Positions 17,739-26,130 of a stretch of DNA of 64,000 nucleotides are shown here, in pieces. Made by a program: the position numbers and the translations under genes. The stretch is from Porphyrobacter sp. HT-58-2 (GTDB lineage: Bacteria; Pseudomonadota; Alphaproteobacteria; Sphingomonadales; Sphingomonadaceae): positions 1,550,001 to 1,614,000 of the forward strand of contig NZ_CP022600.1 in NCBI RefSeq assembly GCF_002952215.1. The letters run 5' to 3'. The notes under the pieces are model-generated. The model was not told the origin of the DNA, did not search any database, and saw nothing but the letters and a program-made list of their open reading frames with translations. Position 1 is the stretch's first letter, and each line of letters starts with the position of its first letter.

Positions 17739-18519
17739 CGGTGAAGCTGTAGCCCGCGCCATAGAGCGTATCGATCGCATCGAAGCCCGGATCGACCAGC
17801 TTGAACTTGCGCCGCATCCGCTTGATGTGGCTGTCGACGGTGCGATCATCGACGAAGACATCATCGGGGTAGGCGGCGTCCATCAGCTGGTTGCGGCTCT
17901 TGATGACGCCGGGGCGGATCGCCAGCGCTTCGAGGATCAGGAATTCGGTCACGGTGAGGCTCACCGCCTCGCCTTGCCAGGTCACCTGATGGCGGGCCGG
18001 ATCCATGAACAACCGGCCGCGCGTCAGCGTGGCGGGGGTTGGGTCTGCCGGAGCGGAGGTGCCGGCGCCGGTGGTCATTGGCTCTGCCCGGCGCAGAATT
18101 GCGCGGATCCTGGCGATCAGCAGGCGCAGGCTAAAAGGCTTGGCGATGTAATCATCCGCACCCAGCTGGAGCCCGGCCTCCTCGTCGCTTTCATCATCCT
18201 TGCTGGTAAGGAAGATCACCGGCAGCGACGACTCCGCACGCAACCGGCGCAGCAATTCCATGCCATCCATCTTGGGCATCTTGATGTCGAACACGGCGAG
18301 GTCAGGCGGGTTGTCGAGCAGTGCCTTCAGCGCCGTTTCGCCATCGGAATACAGCCGTGTGGCAAAGCCTTCAGCCTGAAGCGCGATAGAAACGGTGGTC
18401 AAGATGTTGCGATCATCGTCAACCAATGCGATCTGGAGCTTGCGCGCCTCGCCAGAGGCTGCATCGCCAGCCGCCACCGGCGCGGCGGACAGGGCAGGGT
18501 CGGTGGTGTCGTCGGACAT
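17731..18519 (-). CDS. chvI: ChvI-type response regulator
   Basis: A 262-residue OmpR-family regulator. The receiver domain has LVDDD and the phosphorylated Asp78 in [12 protein letters not shown], then LTSKDD and [10 protein letters not shown]. The C-terminal winged helix ends with [13 protein letters not shown] and YGAGYSF. An N-terminal tail of about 27 residues rich in Ala precedes the receiver. The ATG at 18519 is well placed behind AAGGAG. It heads the operon and is divergent from pckA, a linkage that is conserved in alphaproteobacteria where ChvI influences pckA expression. Confidence 0.94.
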   Translation of the reverse strand: MSDDTTDPALSAAPVAAGDAASGEARKLQIALVDDDRNILTTVSIALQAEGFATRLYSDGETALKALLDNPPDLAVFDIKMPKMDGMELLRRLRAESSLPVIFLTSKDDESDEEAGLQLGADDYIAKPFSLRLLIARIRAILRRAEPMTTGAGTSAPADPTPATLTRGRLFMDPARHQVTWQGEAVSLTVTEFLILEALAIRPGVIKSRNQLMDAAYPDDVFVDDRTVDSHIKRMRRKFKLVDPGFDAIDTLYGAGYSFTDG

Positions 18520-18856
18520 CGCCTTTATTCTCCTTGCCGCTGCGCCTTCATGCCCAAACGGGTAGCGCCAACGCGCACCAACCGCAATGCTGACAGCGGC
18601 ATCGGAGGCTGCATCCAGAAGCTCCGATTTGGCGCCCATCATATTTGCTATGCGCTGTCCTGTTTGACGCCGGTGGCGCGGCAAACTAAGGCGCTTGGCA
18701 GGGATCGAATGGCTTGGCCAACTGTTTTCCGCCCGGTGTTGCATACGTATGCGCAGATGCTACGGAGCGTGCATGGCAGGGTAGGGGGATTCGTTCGGAT
18801 CGAGCGTACCTTTCCCAGCCGAACATCACTCTGCCGCCCCGCCCAGGAGACGTAAG
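18520..18856. promoter_or_regulatory. Divergent chvI/pckA control region
   Basis: This 337-bp gap has no gene and must hold promoters for both the leftward ChvGI-PTS operon and rightward pckA. The most distinct element is a perfect 12-bp palindrome GCATACGTATGC at 18741-18752, about 105 bp upstream of the pckA start. An AGGAG ribosome-binding site for pckA lies at 18845-18849 and AAGGAG for chvI at about 18528-18533. I could not identify convincing -35/-10 boxes. Confidence 0.6.
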
Positions 18857-20470
18857 TTGACCGCCCTCGCAACCCCGCTGGCCGCCCAGAACCTCAAGAC
18901 CAACGCGCGCATCCACGCCAACCTTGGCACTTCGGCGCTGGTCGAACACGCGCTGAAGAAGGGCGAGGGTCAGCTGACCAAGCACGGTGCGCTGCTGGTC
19001 GACACCGGGCGCTTCACCGGGCGCAGCGTCAAGGACAAGTACATCGTCCGTGACGCCGAGACCGAGAACACGATCAACTGGGGCCCGATCAACCAGCCGA
19101 TGAGCCCTGAGCACTTCGCGAACCTCAAGGCGGACTTCCTGAAGGAACTCGAAGGGCAGGAAGAACTCTACGTCGCCGACCTGTTCGGAGGCTCGCAGCC
19201 CGAATATCGCGTCAACGTGCGTGTCATCAACCAGCTGGCCTGGCACAACCTGTTTATCCGCACGCTGCTGGTGCGCCCGACGGCGGATGAGCTGGCGAGC
19301 TTCGTCCCCGAATACACCATCATCAACCTGCCGAGCTTCAAGGCGGACCCGGAACGCCACGGCTGCCGCAGCGACACGGTGATCGCGGTGAGCTTCACCG
19401 AAAAGCTGATACTGATCGGCAACACCGAGTATTCGGGCGAGATGAAGAAGGGCGTGTTCGGCCTTCTCAACTACCTGCTGCCTGCGCAGGGCGTGATGCC
19501 GATGCATTGTTCGGCCAATATTGGTGCCGATGGCAGATCTGCGATCTTCTTCGGCCTGTCGGGTACCGGCAAGACCACGCTTTCGGCTGACGCCAGCCGC
19601 ACCCTGATCGGCGATGACGAACATGGCTGGTCGGACACCGCGGTCTTCAACTTCGAAGGCGGCTGCTATGCCAAGATGATCAACCTTTCGGCCGAGGGCG
19701 AGCCGGAGATCTATGCCACCACGCAGATGTTCGGCACGATCCTCGAAAACGTGACGATGGACGCAGGCACGCGCGAGCTCGACTTCACCGACGGCAGCAA
19801 GACCGAGAACACCCGCGGCGCTTACCCGATCGAGTTCATCCCCAACACTTCGGAAAAGAACCTCGGCCCGGCACCGTCGAATGTGATCATGTTGACGGCG
19901 GACGCGTTCGGCGTCCTGCCTCCGATCGCGCGCCTGACCCCCGATCAGGCGATGTACTACTTCCTCAGCGGCTACACCGCCAAGGTTGCCGGCACCGAAA
20001 TCGGCGTGACCGAGCCGGAAGCAACCTTCTCGACCTGCTTCGGCGCCGCCTTCATGCCGCGTCACCCGAGCGTTTATGGCAACCTCTTGAAGGAGCGCAT
20101 CGGCAAGGGCGGCGCGGAGTGCTGGCTGGTCAACACCGGCTGGACCGGCGGCAAGTACGGCACCGGCAGCCGCATGCCGATCAAGGCGACACGCGCGCTG
20201 CTCAATGCCGTGCTCGACGGCAAGATGGACGCAGTGGAATTCCGCAAGGATCCCAATTTCGGCTTCGAGGTGCCGGTTTTCGTCCCCGCGCTGGCCGACG
20301 CGGGTCTCGACCAGACCATCCTCGATCCGCGCAGCACCTGGGCCGACGCGTCCGAATATGACGCGACCGCCCAGAAGCTTGTGCAACTGTTCATCGACAA
20401 CTTCGCGCAGTTCGAAGCCCACGTCGATGAAGGCGTGCGTCAGGCTGCCCCGGCACCTGTCGCGGCCTGA
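18857..20470 (+). CDS. pckA: Phosphoenolpyruvate carboxykinase (ATP)
   Basis: A 537-residue ATP-dependent PEPCK that converts oxaloacetate to PEP in gluconeogenesis. [14 protein letters not shown] binds substrate, [13 protein letters not shown] is the kinase-1a P-loop, DDEHGW supplies the metal-binding aspartate region, and ENTRGAYP and [10 protein letters not shown] are also characteristic. The start is a TTG at 18857 behind AGGAG with 7-nt spacing; no ATG lies near the conserved N-terminus. The pairing with the ChvGI two-component genes suggests control by envelope or acid stress signals in addition to carbon state. A terminator follows. Confidence 0.96.
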   Translation: MTALATPLAAQNLKTNARIHANLGTSALVEHALKKGEGQLTKHGALLVDTGRFTGRSVKDKYIVRDAETENTINWGPINQPMSPEHFANLKADFLKELEGQEELYVADLFGGSQPEYRVNVRVINQLAWHNLFIRTLLVRPTADELASFVPEYTIINLPSFKADPERHGCRSDTVIAVSFTEKLILIGNTEYSGEMKKGVFGLLNYLLPAQGVMPMHCSANIGADGRSAIFFGLSGTGKTTLSADASRTLIGDDEHGWSDTAVFNFEGGCYAKMINLSAEGEPEIYATTQMFGTILENVTMDAGTRELDFTDGSKTENTRGAYPIEFIPNTSEKNLGPAPSNVIMLTADAFGVLPPIARLTPDQAMYYFLSGYTAKVAGTEIGVTEPEATFSTCFGAAFMPRHPSVYGNLLKERIGKGGAECWLVNTGWTGGKYGTGSRMPIKATRALLNAVLDGKMDAVEFRKDPNFGFEVPVFVPALADAGLDQTILDPRSTWADASEYDATAQKLVQLFIDNFAQFEAHVDEGVRQAAPAPVAA

Positions 20471-20493
20471 TCGGATCACCAGTTAGGGAGAGG

Positions 20494-20530
20494 GGTCCCG
20501 CCCGGCGCAAGACCGGTGCGGGGCCTTTTC
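20494..20530 (+). terminator. Rho-independent terminator of pckA
   Basis: A G+C-rich imperfect stem (GGtCCCGCcCGG paired with CCGgtGCGGGgCC) with a 7-base loop lies 24 bp after the pckA stop and is followed by TTTTCCTTT. This is a conventional intrinsic terminator on the plus strand. Confidence 0.75.
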
Positions 20531-20593
20531 CTTTGAATTGCCACGAACCTGCGCCACACTCCCGCTGACGATTCGATTTGGAGGAGGGACGCA

Positions 20594-20917
20594 ATGAGCA
20601 TTCTTGACGGAATTCTGAAGAATATCGGCGGCGCGCCGGATGATGTGGTGAACCTTGCCAAGCAGGTCGGGCTTGATCCGGCGATGGTGGAGAAAGCGAT
20701 CGCCACCCTTGGCCACACGCATCAGCTGGAAGGTGACACGGTCGAGCTGGCGGCGGAGAAAACCGGGATCGGTGCCGACGCGCTCAATCAGATCGTCGCG
20801 GCCATCGGCGGCGAAGGCTCGCTCGCCAACTTTGCCAGCATTCTCGACCGTGACGGGGATGGCAATCCGATGGACGATATCATGGACATGGCCAAGGGCC
20901 TGTTCGGCAAGAGCTGA
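20594..20917 (+). CDS. DUF937-like protein with a calcium-loop-like segment
   Basis: A 107-residue protein. Its layout resembles the DUF937 family (YidB-like): a short helical domain (LDGILKNIGGAPDDVVNLAKQVG), a middle helical repeat, then ILDRDGDGNPMDDIMDMAKGLFGK at the C-terminus. The DxDxDGxxxDD pattern looks like an EF-hand-type acidic loop and is common in DUF937 C-termini. No function is known. GGAGG at 20581-20585 precedes the ATG. It is monocistronic and converges on the DUF885 gene. Confidence 0.75.
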   Translation: MSILDGILKNIGGAPDDVVNLAKQVGLDPAMVEKAIATLGHTHQLEGDTVELAAEKTGIGADALNQIVAAIGGEGSLANFASILDRDGDGNPMDDIMDMAKGLFGKS

Positions 20918-20926
20918 CGTGAATCT

Positions 20927-20956
20927 GGGAGGGGGCAGCGCATTTTCTCCCCTCCC
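20927..20956. terminator. Hairpin between converging genes
   Basis: GGGAGGGG at 20927-20934 pairs exactly with CCCCTCCC at 20949-20956 around a 14-base loop, in the 47-bp gap between two converging genes. It lacks a downstream T-run in either direction, so termination is probable rather than certain. Confidence 0.4.
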
Positions 20957-20964
20957 GGATCAGT

Positions 20965-22821
20965 TCAGGCCTTGGCCCCGGCGATATAGCGGGTCACCGT
21001 GTTGGCCATCACGCTCAGCGGCGCATTGCCGCCCAGCACCAGCGCAGTGTTGAAGGCGCGGAAATCGTAGCGGCGCCCCAGTTCCGCCTTGGCCCGCTCA
21101 CGCTGGCGCAGGATTTCCGAATGGCCGATCTTGTAGCCGCAGGCCTGCCCCGGCCAGCTGCAATAGCGATCGACTTCGCTGGCGACCTCCTCGACCTTTG
21201 ATCCGTTGCGCTCGACGAAGAATTGCCGGCCCTGTTCGCGCGTCCACTGCTTGGAATGCAGGCCGGTGTCCACCACCAGACGGCAGGCGCGGAAGGCCAG
21301 GCTTTGCAGATAGCCCAGCCGTCCGACCTCGAAGCCCTTGTAAGCCCCCAGTTCGTCAGCGATCTGTTCGGCATAGAGCGCCCAGCCTTCCGAAAAGGCG
21401 TTGAAGGCGAGGATCGAGCGGATCAGCGGCAGGCGGTTCGAAAACTCGCCCTCCCACACATGGCCGGGGATGGCTTCGTGGAAGGTGAGGTCGGCCAGAT
21501 CATACTTGCGGTGCAGATCTGTGGTTCTCAGGTTGATCCAGAAGCGCCCTGGAATGCTGCCATCCTTGCTCCCCGCGCCGCCATAAGCGCCGGGCGCGCC
21601 GGGTTCTTCGCTGAGCGGCAGGCGCACCACCTCCATGCGCGGGTTGACCAGCTGGGTGAAGGCGCGCGGCATCTGTGACCTGATCCATTGCAGGCGCTCG
21701 TCGATGAAGGCGAAGATCTCCTTGCGGCCCGGATCGCCTTCGGCAAACTTGTAGCGCGGGTCTTCTGCCAGCCCGCGCATCCGTTCACCGACGCTGCCCT
21801 TGGTATAGCCGATCTTCCTGAGGATCGGGTCCATCTGGCCGTGCAATTCGTTGAGTTCGGCCAGACCCTGCCGGTGGATTTCGTCGGCTGAGAGATTGGT
21901 GGTGGTCGAAGCCTTCAGCGCCCAGCCGTAATACTCCTCGCCCATCGGCTGCGCCCAGACACCGGCGGAATCATTGGCCTCAGCGCGCTGGGCCTTGAGT
22001 TCGGCCAATTGCCGTTCAAGGGCAGGGACGATCCCGCGCGCGGTGATGCGGCTCGCCTGCGCGGCGGCGGTTTCGCTGTCGGTGAAGCTGGTGGCAGCGA
22101 GCGGCGCGACATAGGCCTCGTCCGCTGCGGCGATGCTCGCTTCCATCTGCGCGATCGCCTTGTCGAGCAGGAAGGCCGGCGGCACCACGCCCATTGCGCG
22201 CGCGGCGCGGATGCGTTCCCGCTCGCCATCAAGAACGGCGGGGACTTCGATCAGCCGGTCGAGATAGGGGCCGAGATCGTCCTTCTGCGCGAGTGGCTGA
22301 CCTGAACCGAAGAAGCGCGGCATGTCGATATAGCCGCCGACATTCTGGATCACGACATAGGGCGCATTGCGCCAGCTGCCGACGGCAACATCGCCATAGG
22401 GCAGGGCCATGCCTTCCAGCGCGCGGCTGAAGGCGGTCTCCACCACCTCGAAGCCGATCTGCTGATCGCTGGTCAGGCCATCGCGGGGATAGGCCTTCAC
22501 CTCTGCGACCATGTCTTTCAGGCTGGTGGCATAGGCCTGCCGTCCGGCCTCTCCGGGTGTGCCGAAGGTTGATCGCCATGCGGCATATTCCCCCGTGTCG
22601 ACCCCAAGGCCGGTGGCACGGCCCGGCTCATGGGCGAGCATCCGGTAAGCGATTGCATCGAGCGCAGCGTCCGGTGCCAGCCCGGCAATCGGACCGCTGG
22701 CGGACAGCACCGGGGGAGTGTTGCTGGCGCGCGCGGCGGCCGGAACAAGGGCAAGAGTGGAGGCGCTGCCCAGAACCGACAAGGTCTGGCGGCGGGTGAA
22801 ATCGGCGAATTTCTCTCTCAT
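20965..22821 (-). CDS. DUF885 family protein with Tat-type signal
   Basis: A 618-residue exported protein. The N-terminus MREKFADFTRRQTLSVLGSA has a twin-arginine motif and hydrophobic stretch ending in AAARA. The mature protein matches DUF885 in length and in the motif LTFHEAIPGHVWEGE, a HExxH-like His-Glu-His arrangement suggesting a metallopeptidase-like active site; FNAFSEGWALYAEQ and the ELGxY region after it are also typical. Substrate and true activity are unknown. The start at 22821 was chosen because it begins the signal peptide; the open frame runs on upstream without one. It is divergent from a small membrane gene. Confidence 0.85.
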   Translation of the reverse strand: MREKFADFTRRQTLSVLGSASTLALVPAAARASNTPPVLSASGPIAGLAPDAALDAIAYRMLAHEPGRATGLGVDTGEYAAWRSTFGTPGEAGRQAYATSLKDMVAEVKAYPRDGLTSDQQIGFEVVETAFSRALEGMALPYGDVAVGSWRNAPYVVIQNVGGYIDMPRFFGSGQPLAQKDDLGPYLDRLIEVPAVLDGERERIRAARAMGVVPPAFLLDKAIAQMEASIAAADEAYVAPLAATSFTDSETAAAQASRITARGIVPALERQLAELKAQRAEANDSAGVWAQPMGEEYYGWALKASTTTNLSADEIHRQGLAELNELHGQMDPILRKIGYTKGSVGERMRGLAEDPRYKFAEGDPGRKEIFAFIDERLQWIRSQMPRAFTQLVNPRMEVVRLPLSEEPGAPGAYGGAGSKDGSIPGRFWINLRTTDLHRKYDLADLTFHEAIPGHVWEGEFSNRLPLIRSILAFNAFSEGWALYAEQIADELGAYKGFEVGRLGYLQSLAFRACRLVVDTGLHSKQWTREQGRQFFVERNGSKVEEVASEVDRYCSWPGQACGYKIGHSEILRQRERAKAELGRRYDFRAFNTALVLGGNAPLSVMANTVTRYIAGAKA

Positions 22822-22894
22822 GTCCCAAGGTTTGGCGGGGGGCTTGCGCCAAGTCAATTGCGCCGGGCAGGCATGCCGGGCTAGAGCGCGGTGC

Positions 22895-23107
22895 ATGACC
22901 GATATCGTACTTTCGATCGTGATGCTGGCTGCGCTTGCGCTGCTCGCCGGGGCCTATGCCCTGTGGCGCCGCACGGGCGAGGCGAAGAACCCGGCGCTGA
23001 TGGTGCTGCTGGCGGTGATCGCCGTGGTCAATGTGCTGATCTGGACGATCCCCACCAGCACGGGTGAGGCTCCAATCGACCAGCTGAAAGCCGCCGGGGG
23101 AGAGTAA
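22895..23107 (+). CDS. Small two-helix membrane protein
   Basis: A 70-residue hypothetical protein, MTDIVLSIVMLAALALLAGA onward, with two hydrophobic helices (residues 4-23 and 33-52) joined by a short Arg/Lys-containing loop (LWRRTGEAKNP), consistent with a cytosolic loop. The open frame extends upstream but the sequence there is unlike a membrane leader. It is divergent from the DUF885 gene and converges on the TonB-like gene. No homologous family can be named. Confidence 0.7.
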   Translation: MTDIVLSIVMLAALALLAGAYALWRRTGEAKNPALMVLLAVIAVVNVLIWTIPTSTGEAPIDQLKAAGGE

Positions 23108-23114
23108 AACCCCA

Positions 23115-23133
23115 CCCAGCGGCATTCGCTGGG
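23115..23133. terminator. Hairpin between converging genes
   Basis: CCCAGCG-gcatt-CGCTGGG forms a 7-bp perfect stem and directly abuts the stop codon of the TonB-like gene at 23134. It lies in the only gap between the small membrane gene and the TonB-like gene, so it may act in both directions. A T-tract is absent. Confidence 0.45.
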
Positions 23134-23823
23134 CTATTCCGGTATTCTCCAGGTGATTGCGCCGGTGTAGCTTCCTGTCACAGGCTTGCCGGTGCCATCG
23201 CGCGCTGCGTCGAACCGGGCGCGCCTGGTCACCAGATCGCAGGTCGCCGCATCAAGTGCGGCATGGCCGGTGGAGCGGGTGATGGTGCAACCTGTCACCG
23301 CGCCGCTTGCGTCGATGGCGAGGGTGAAGCTTGCGCTGCCCGACATCCCTTCGCGCAGCCAGCGTGAACGATAGTCGCTGTCCCGCACCCAGCCGCCGGG
23401 ATTGCCGCGCGGCTTGGCCCCGACCGGCTTGAACGGCGATGCCGAGGCGGCCGGTTGAGGAACGCCGAAATCGACTGGGCCGGTTCCGGTGCCGATGGGC
23501 AGGCCGGTGTTGATGGGCACGGTGATCGGATTGTTCAGCCCCAGATCGACCGGGAGCATGTCCGGACGCGGGGTGAGCGTGGTGATCGGCGCTGTCGGCG
23601 CAGCCGGGTTGGTGGTGGGGGCCGCGGGTTCGACCGGTTCGGGCGGAGGCGGCGGCACCGGCAGGGGCTTGATCGTGAAGCCCTTGAGACGCGGTGCCTC
23701 GGGTGCAATCGTCGCGGTCACGGCAAGCCCAACGACCAGCAAAGTGCCGACCGCAGCGGGAATGCCGAGAGCCCCTGCAAGGGCGGCGGGGTTGGGGCGG
23801 CGGGTATGGGAGGCATAAGTCAT
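23134..23823 (-). CDS. TonB-like energy transducer
   Basis: A 229-residue protein with the TonB layout: short cytosolic N-terminus, one membrane helix (about residues 21-40, PAAVGTLLVVGLAVTATIA), a proline-rich periplasmic linker (PLPVPPPPPEPVEP), and a C-terminal TonB domain (SGSASFTLAIDASGAVTGCTITRSTGHAALDAATCDLVTRRARF). It would couple the inner-membrane proton gradient to outer-membrane receptors or a related envelope task; ExbB and ExbD genes are not adjacent. The membrane helix lacks the usual SxxxH pattern, so a specialised role is possible. Confidence 0.82.
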   Translation of the reverse strand: MTYASHTRRPNPAALAGALGIPAAVGTLLVVGLAVTATIAPEAPRLKGFTIKPLPVPPPPPEPVEPAAPTTNPAAPTAPITTLTPRPDMLPVDLGLNNPITVPINTGLPIGTGTGPVDFGVPQPAASASPFKPVGAKPRGNPGGWVRDSDYRSRWLREGMSGSASFTLAIDASGAVTGCTITRSTGHAALDAATCDLVTRRARFDAARDGTGKPVTGSYTGAITWRIPE

Positions 23824-24223
23824 TTCCGGGGGTTCCTCTCTCCATCACGTGGGAGCGGTGGCCGGAAGCACCTTGTCGCAAGCAAAACCCTCCGGCCTCG
23901 CTCACGCCGGAAGGTACTATGATTTTTGATAGGGACGAAGCGGTTTCGCGTTGCGTTTCAGGACGCTTTTTCTGTCCTATCGCTTCGCTACTTGAGGACG
24001 CTTTTGTTTCCTGCCCGGCCTCCGCCGGGCAGTCCTCGGAGCGATTTTTTGTGTTCCGCATCGCATCCGCGATGCGAAATCCTCGCTCACACGCCCTGCG
24101 GGCGCGTCGCTGCGGGCGGGCGGTCGCCCTTGCGGTCGCTGCGCGACCGAAACTTTGCCAGACGCAGATTTTCTCTCTGATCCGGCCCGGCGCAGGCCGG
24201 ACAGCACGCAATCAAAGACACCC
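23824..24223. repeat. 400-bp hairpin-rich intergenic region
   Basis: No gene is visible. The region is a string of short inverted repeats: CCGGC...GCCGG near 23891, TGCCCGGC...GCCGGGCA near 24007, GCATCGCA-tcc-GCGATGCG near 24058, and TCCGGCC...GGCCGGA near 24180. It contains CTATCGCTTCGCTACTTGAG and flanks at 23976-23997, identical over 22 bases to 11245-11266. The T-rich runs after the first hairpins could terminate transcription. The upstream region of the TonB-like gene occupies the left end. Confidence 0.55.
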
Positions 24224-24880
24224 TTACTTGATCGGGCAGTCCGGGCTCAGGCGGAAATCCAGATAGTTATCGACCGAGCGCATCAATTCCTCAAGTTCGT
24301 TCTCGAAGAAGTGGTTGGCGCGCGGGATTTCCTCGTGGTGGATGGTGATGTGCTTCTGGGTGCGCAGCTTGTCGACCAGCTTCTGCACCGCATTGGGCTG
24401 CACCACGGTATCCGCCGCGCCCTGCACGAAGATGCCGCTCGCCGGACAGGGGGCGAGGAAGCTGAAGTCATACATATTGGCCGGCGGCGCGACCGAGATG
24501 AAGCCGCGCACTTCCGGGCGGCGCATCAGCAATTGCATCCCGATCAGCGCGCCGAAGGAGTAGCCTGCGATCCAGGTGCTCTGCGCTTCGGGATGGATCG
24601 ACTGCACCCAATCGAGCGCGCTCGCCGCGTCGGACAGCTCGCCGATGCCGGAATCGAAGCTCCCCTGCGAACGCCCCACGCCGCGGAAGTTGAAGCGCAG
24701 CGTGGCGAACCCGCGGTCGGCAAAGGTCTTGTAGAGCCGCTGCACGATCCGGTCGTTCATCGTGCCGCCGCCTTCGGGGTGCGGATGGAGGATCATCGCC
24801 ACCGGCGCACGCGGGCGCGGGGGCGGGGAGAAACGGCCTTCAAGACGGCCTTCCGGGCCGGGAAAGATGACTGAGGGCAT
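24224..24880 (-). CDS. Alpha/beta hydrolase
   Basis: A 218-residue alpha/beta-hydrolase of the small serine-hydrolase type. The conserved elements are LHPHPEGGGTMND near residue 33, FNFRGVGRSQGSFD, the nucleophile elbow GYSFGA (serine near residue 106), and a C-terminal ANHFF that would supply the catalytic histidine. Proteins of this group are common and mostly unassigned; no substrate can be inferred. It is divergent from the cysteine desulfurase gene, with about 106 bp between their starts. Confidence 0.85.
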   Translation of the reverse strand: MPSVIFPGPEGRLEGRFSPPPRPRAPVAMILHPHPEGGGTMNDRIVQRLYKTFADRGFATLRFNFRGVGRSQGSFDSGIGELSDAASALDWVQSIHPEAQSTWIAGYSFGALIGMQLLMRRPEVRGFISVAPPANMYDFSFLAPCPASGIFVQGAADTVVQPNAVQKLVDKLRTQKHITIHHEEIPRANHFFENELEELMRSVDNYLDFRLSPDCPIK

Positions 24881-24986
24881 CGGGCAAACCTTGTGATCGA
24901 GAGCGTCCGCGCCGGGTGGCGCTGGCCATTGCGCGGCCTATATAGGGCCACACGCGAAAATCGCAATTTCTTGTGAGGAAAAGGCC

Positions 24987-26024
24987 ATCCCCGAACGGGT
25001 CTATCTCGATCATGCCGCCACGTCGCCCCTGCGCCCCGAGGCCAAGGTGGCGATGGAGGAGGGTTTTGCCATCTGGGCGAACCCCTCGTCACCCCACGCC
25101 GAAGGCCGCCGCGCCCGCGCCGCGCTGGAGGATGCGCGCGAGCGGGTGAAGCGGGCTCTCGGCTGGCAGGGTGAAGTGATCTTCACCAGCGGCGCGAGTG
25201 AGGCCCTGTGGATCGCGCTCAACCGGGCGAAGGTGGAGCGGCGGATTGTCAGCGCGGTCGAGCATGACGCGGTGTTTAGAGCCGCGCCGGATGCTGAGGT
25301 GGTGCCGGTGATCGATGGCGAGGTCGATTCCAACACGCTCCCCGATTGCGCGAACGCGCTCGTCGCAGTGCAGCACGTCAATTCGGAAACCGGAACGATC
25401 TTGCTGCCCTTCGTGTGCAACACCCTGCTCGAAGCCGTCCGGGAGCGCGGTGGGCTGCTGCTCGTCGATTGCTCCCAAAGCGCCGGTAAGGTTGCGCTTC
25501 CCGAAGCCGATATGATTGTGGTCAGCGCACACAAGTTCGGCGGGCCGATTGGGATTGGCGCTCTTTTGGTGCGGGACTTCAACCTGCTCGACCCCGTAGG
25601 CGGGCATGAGCGCGGCTACCGGCAGGGGACCGAAAACCTGCCTGGAGTGCTCGGCATGGCGGCGGCTCTGGAAGCGGGCGGGCTGGAAAGTTGGGCAACG
25701 AAGGTCGAACAGCATTTCGACTTCAAGAACGCTCTGTTCCGGCACGGCGAAGTGATTGCCCACGGCATTCAATGCTCGCACATCATCGCCGTCGCTCACC
25801 CCACTATGTCCGCCCAAGCCCTCCTCATCCGCCTCGACGCCATGGGCTTTGCCGTCTCGGCGGGGAGCGCCTGTTCCTCAGGCACCTTGAAGAAAAGCCG
25901 GGTGCTCGATGCCTTCGGGGTGCCCGATGATGTCGCCGCGCGCACGATCCGGGTGAGCATGGGGTGGTCGACCACGCCCGAGGAGCTGGAGCGGTTTGCG
26001 GAAGTCTGGGCTTCGTTATGTTGA
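24987..26024 (+). CDS. Cysteine desulfurase-like PLP enzyme, probable ATC start
   Basis: A class V aminotransferase-fold protein of about 345 residues. YLDHAATSPLRPEA at the N-terminus, EHDAVF, NSETGTI, SAHKFGGPIGIGALL (PLP lysine) and SAGSACSSGTLKKSR (catalytic cysteine) identify an IscS/NifS-like desulfurase that takes sulfur from cysteine. The family N-terminus lies upstream of the first ATG at 25047, and the frame back to the preceding stop contains no ATG, GTG or TTG. The best start is ATC at 24987, which follows GAGGAAAAGG with normal spacing. It is upstream of a second desulfurase and a ferredoxin in the same direction. Confidence 0.85.
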   Translation: MPERVYLDHAATSPLRPEAKVAMEEGFAIWANPSSPHAEGRRARAALEDARERVKRALGWQGEVIFTSGASEALWIALNRAKVERRIVSAVEHDAVFRAAPDAEVVPVIDGEVDSNTLPDCANALVAVQHVNSETGTILLPFVCNTLLEAVRERGGLLLVDCSQSAGKVALPEADMIVVSAHKFGGPIGIGALLVRDFNLLDPVGGHERGYRQGTENLPGVLGMAAALEAGGLESWATKVEQHFDFKNALFRHGEVIAHGIQCSHIIAVAHPTMSAQALLIRLDAMGFAVSAGSACSSGTLKKSRVLDAFGVPDDVAARTIRVSMGWSTTPEELERFAEVWASLC

Positions 26025-26039
26025 ACCTCCATCGTCTCA

Positions 26040-26110
26040 CCGGACTTGATCCGGGGCCCCGCTTTCTTGAACCGCAACGCAAAGGCAGCGGGATCCCGGG
26101 TCAAGCCCGG
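26040..26110. repeat. REP-like inverted repeat between the two desulfurase genes
   Basis: CCGGACTTGATCCGGGG followed by cCCCGCT is mirrored, with a few mismatches, by AGCGGGATCCCGGGTCAAG followed by CCCGG. The 71-bp element fills most of the 106-bp gap between the two desulfurase genes and shares its core with the elements at 6612 and 11392. As transcribed RNA it would fold into a strong hairpin and could reduce read-through or stabilise one end. Confidence 0.7.
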
Positions 26111-26130
26111 GAAGACGAAAGGGGTAGTTG

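Noticed and set aside
23694..24266. Open frames crossing the 23.8-24.2 kb spacer
   Set aside because: They consist of translated hairpins and have no start signals or motifs on either strand.
25047..26024. ATG start at 25047 for the first cysteine desulfurase
   Set aside because: It would remove the conserved N-terminal LDHAATSP segment and has no ribosome-binding site; GAGGAAAAGG lies before the ATC at 24987 instead.
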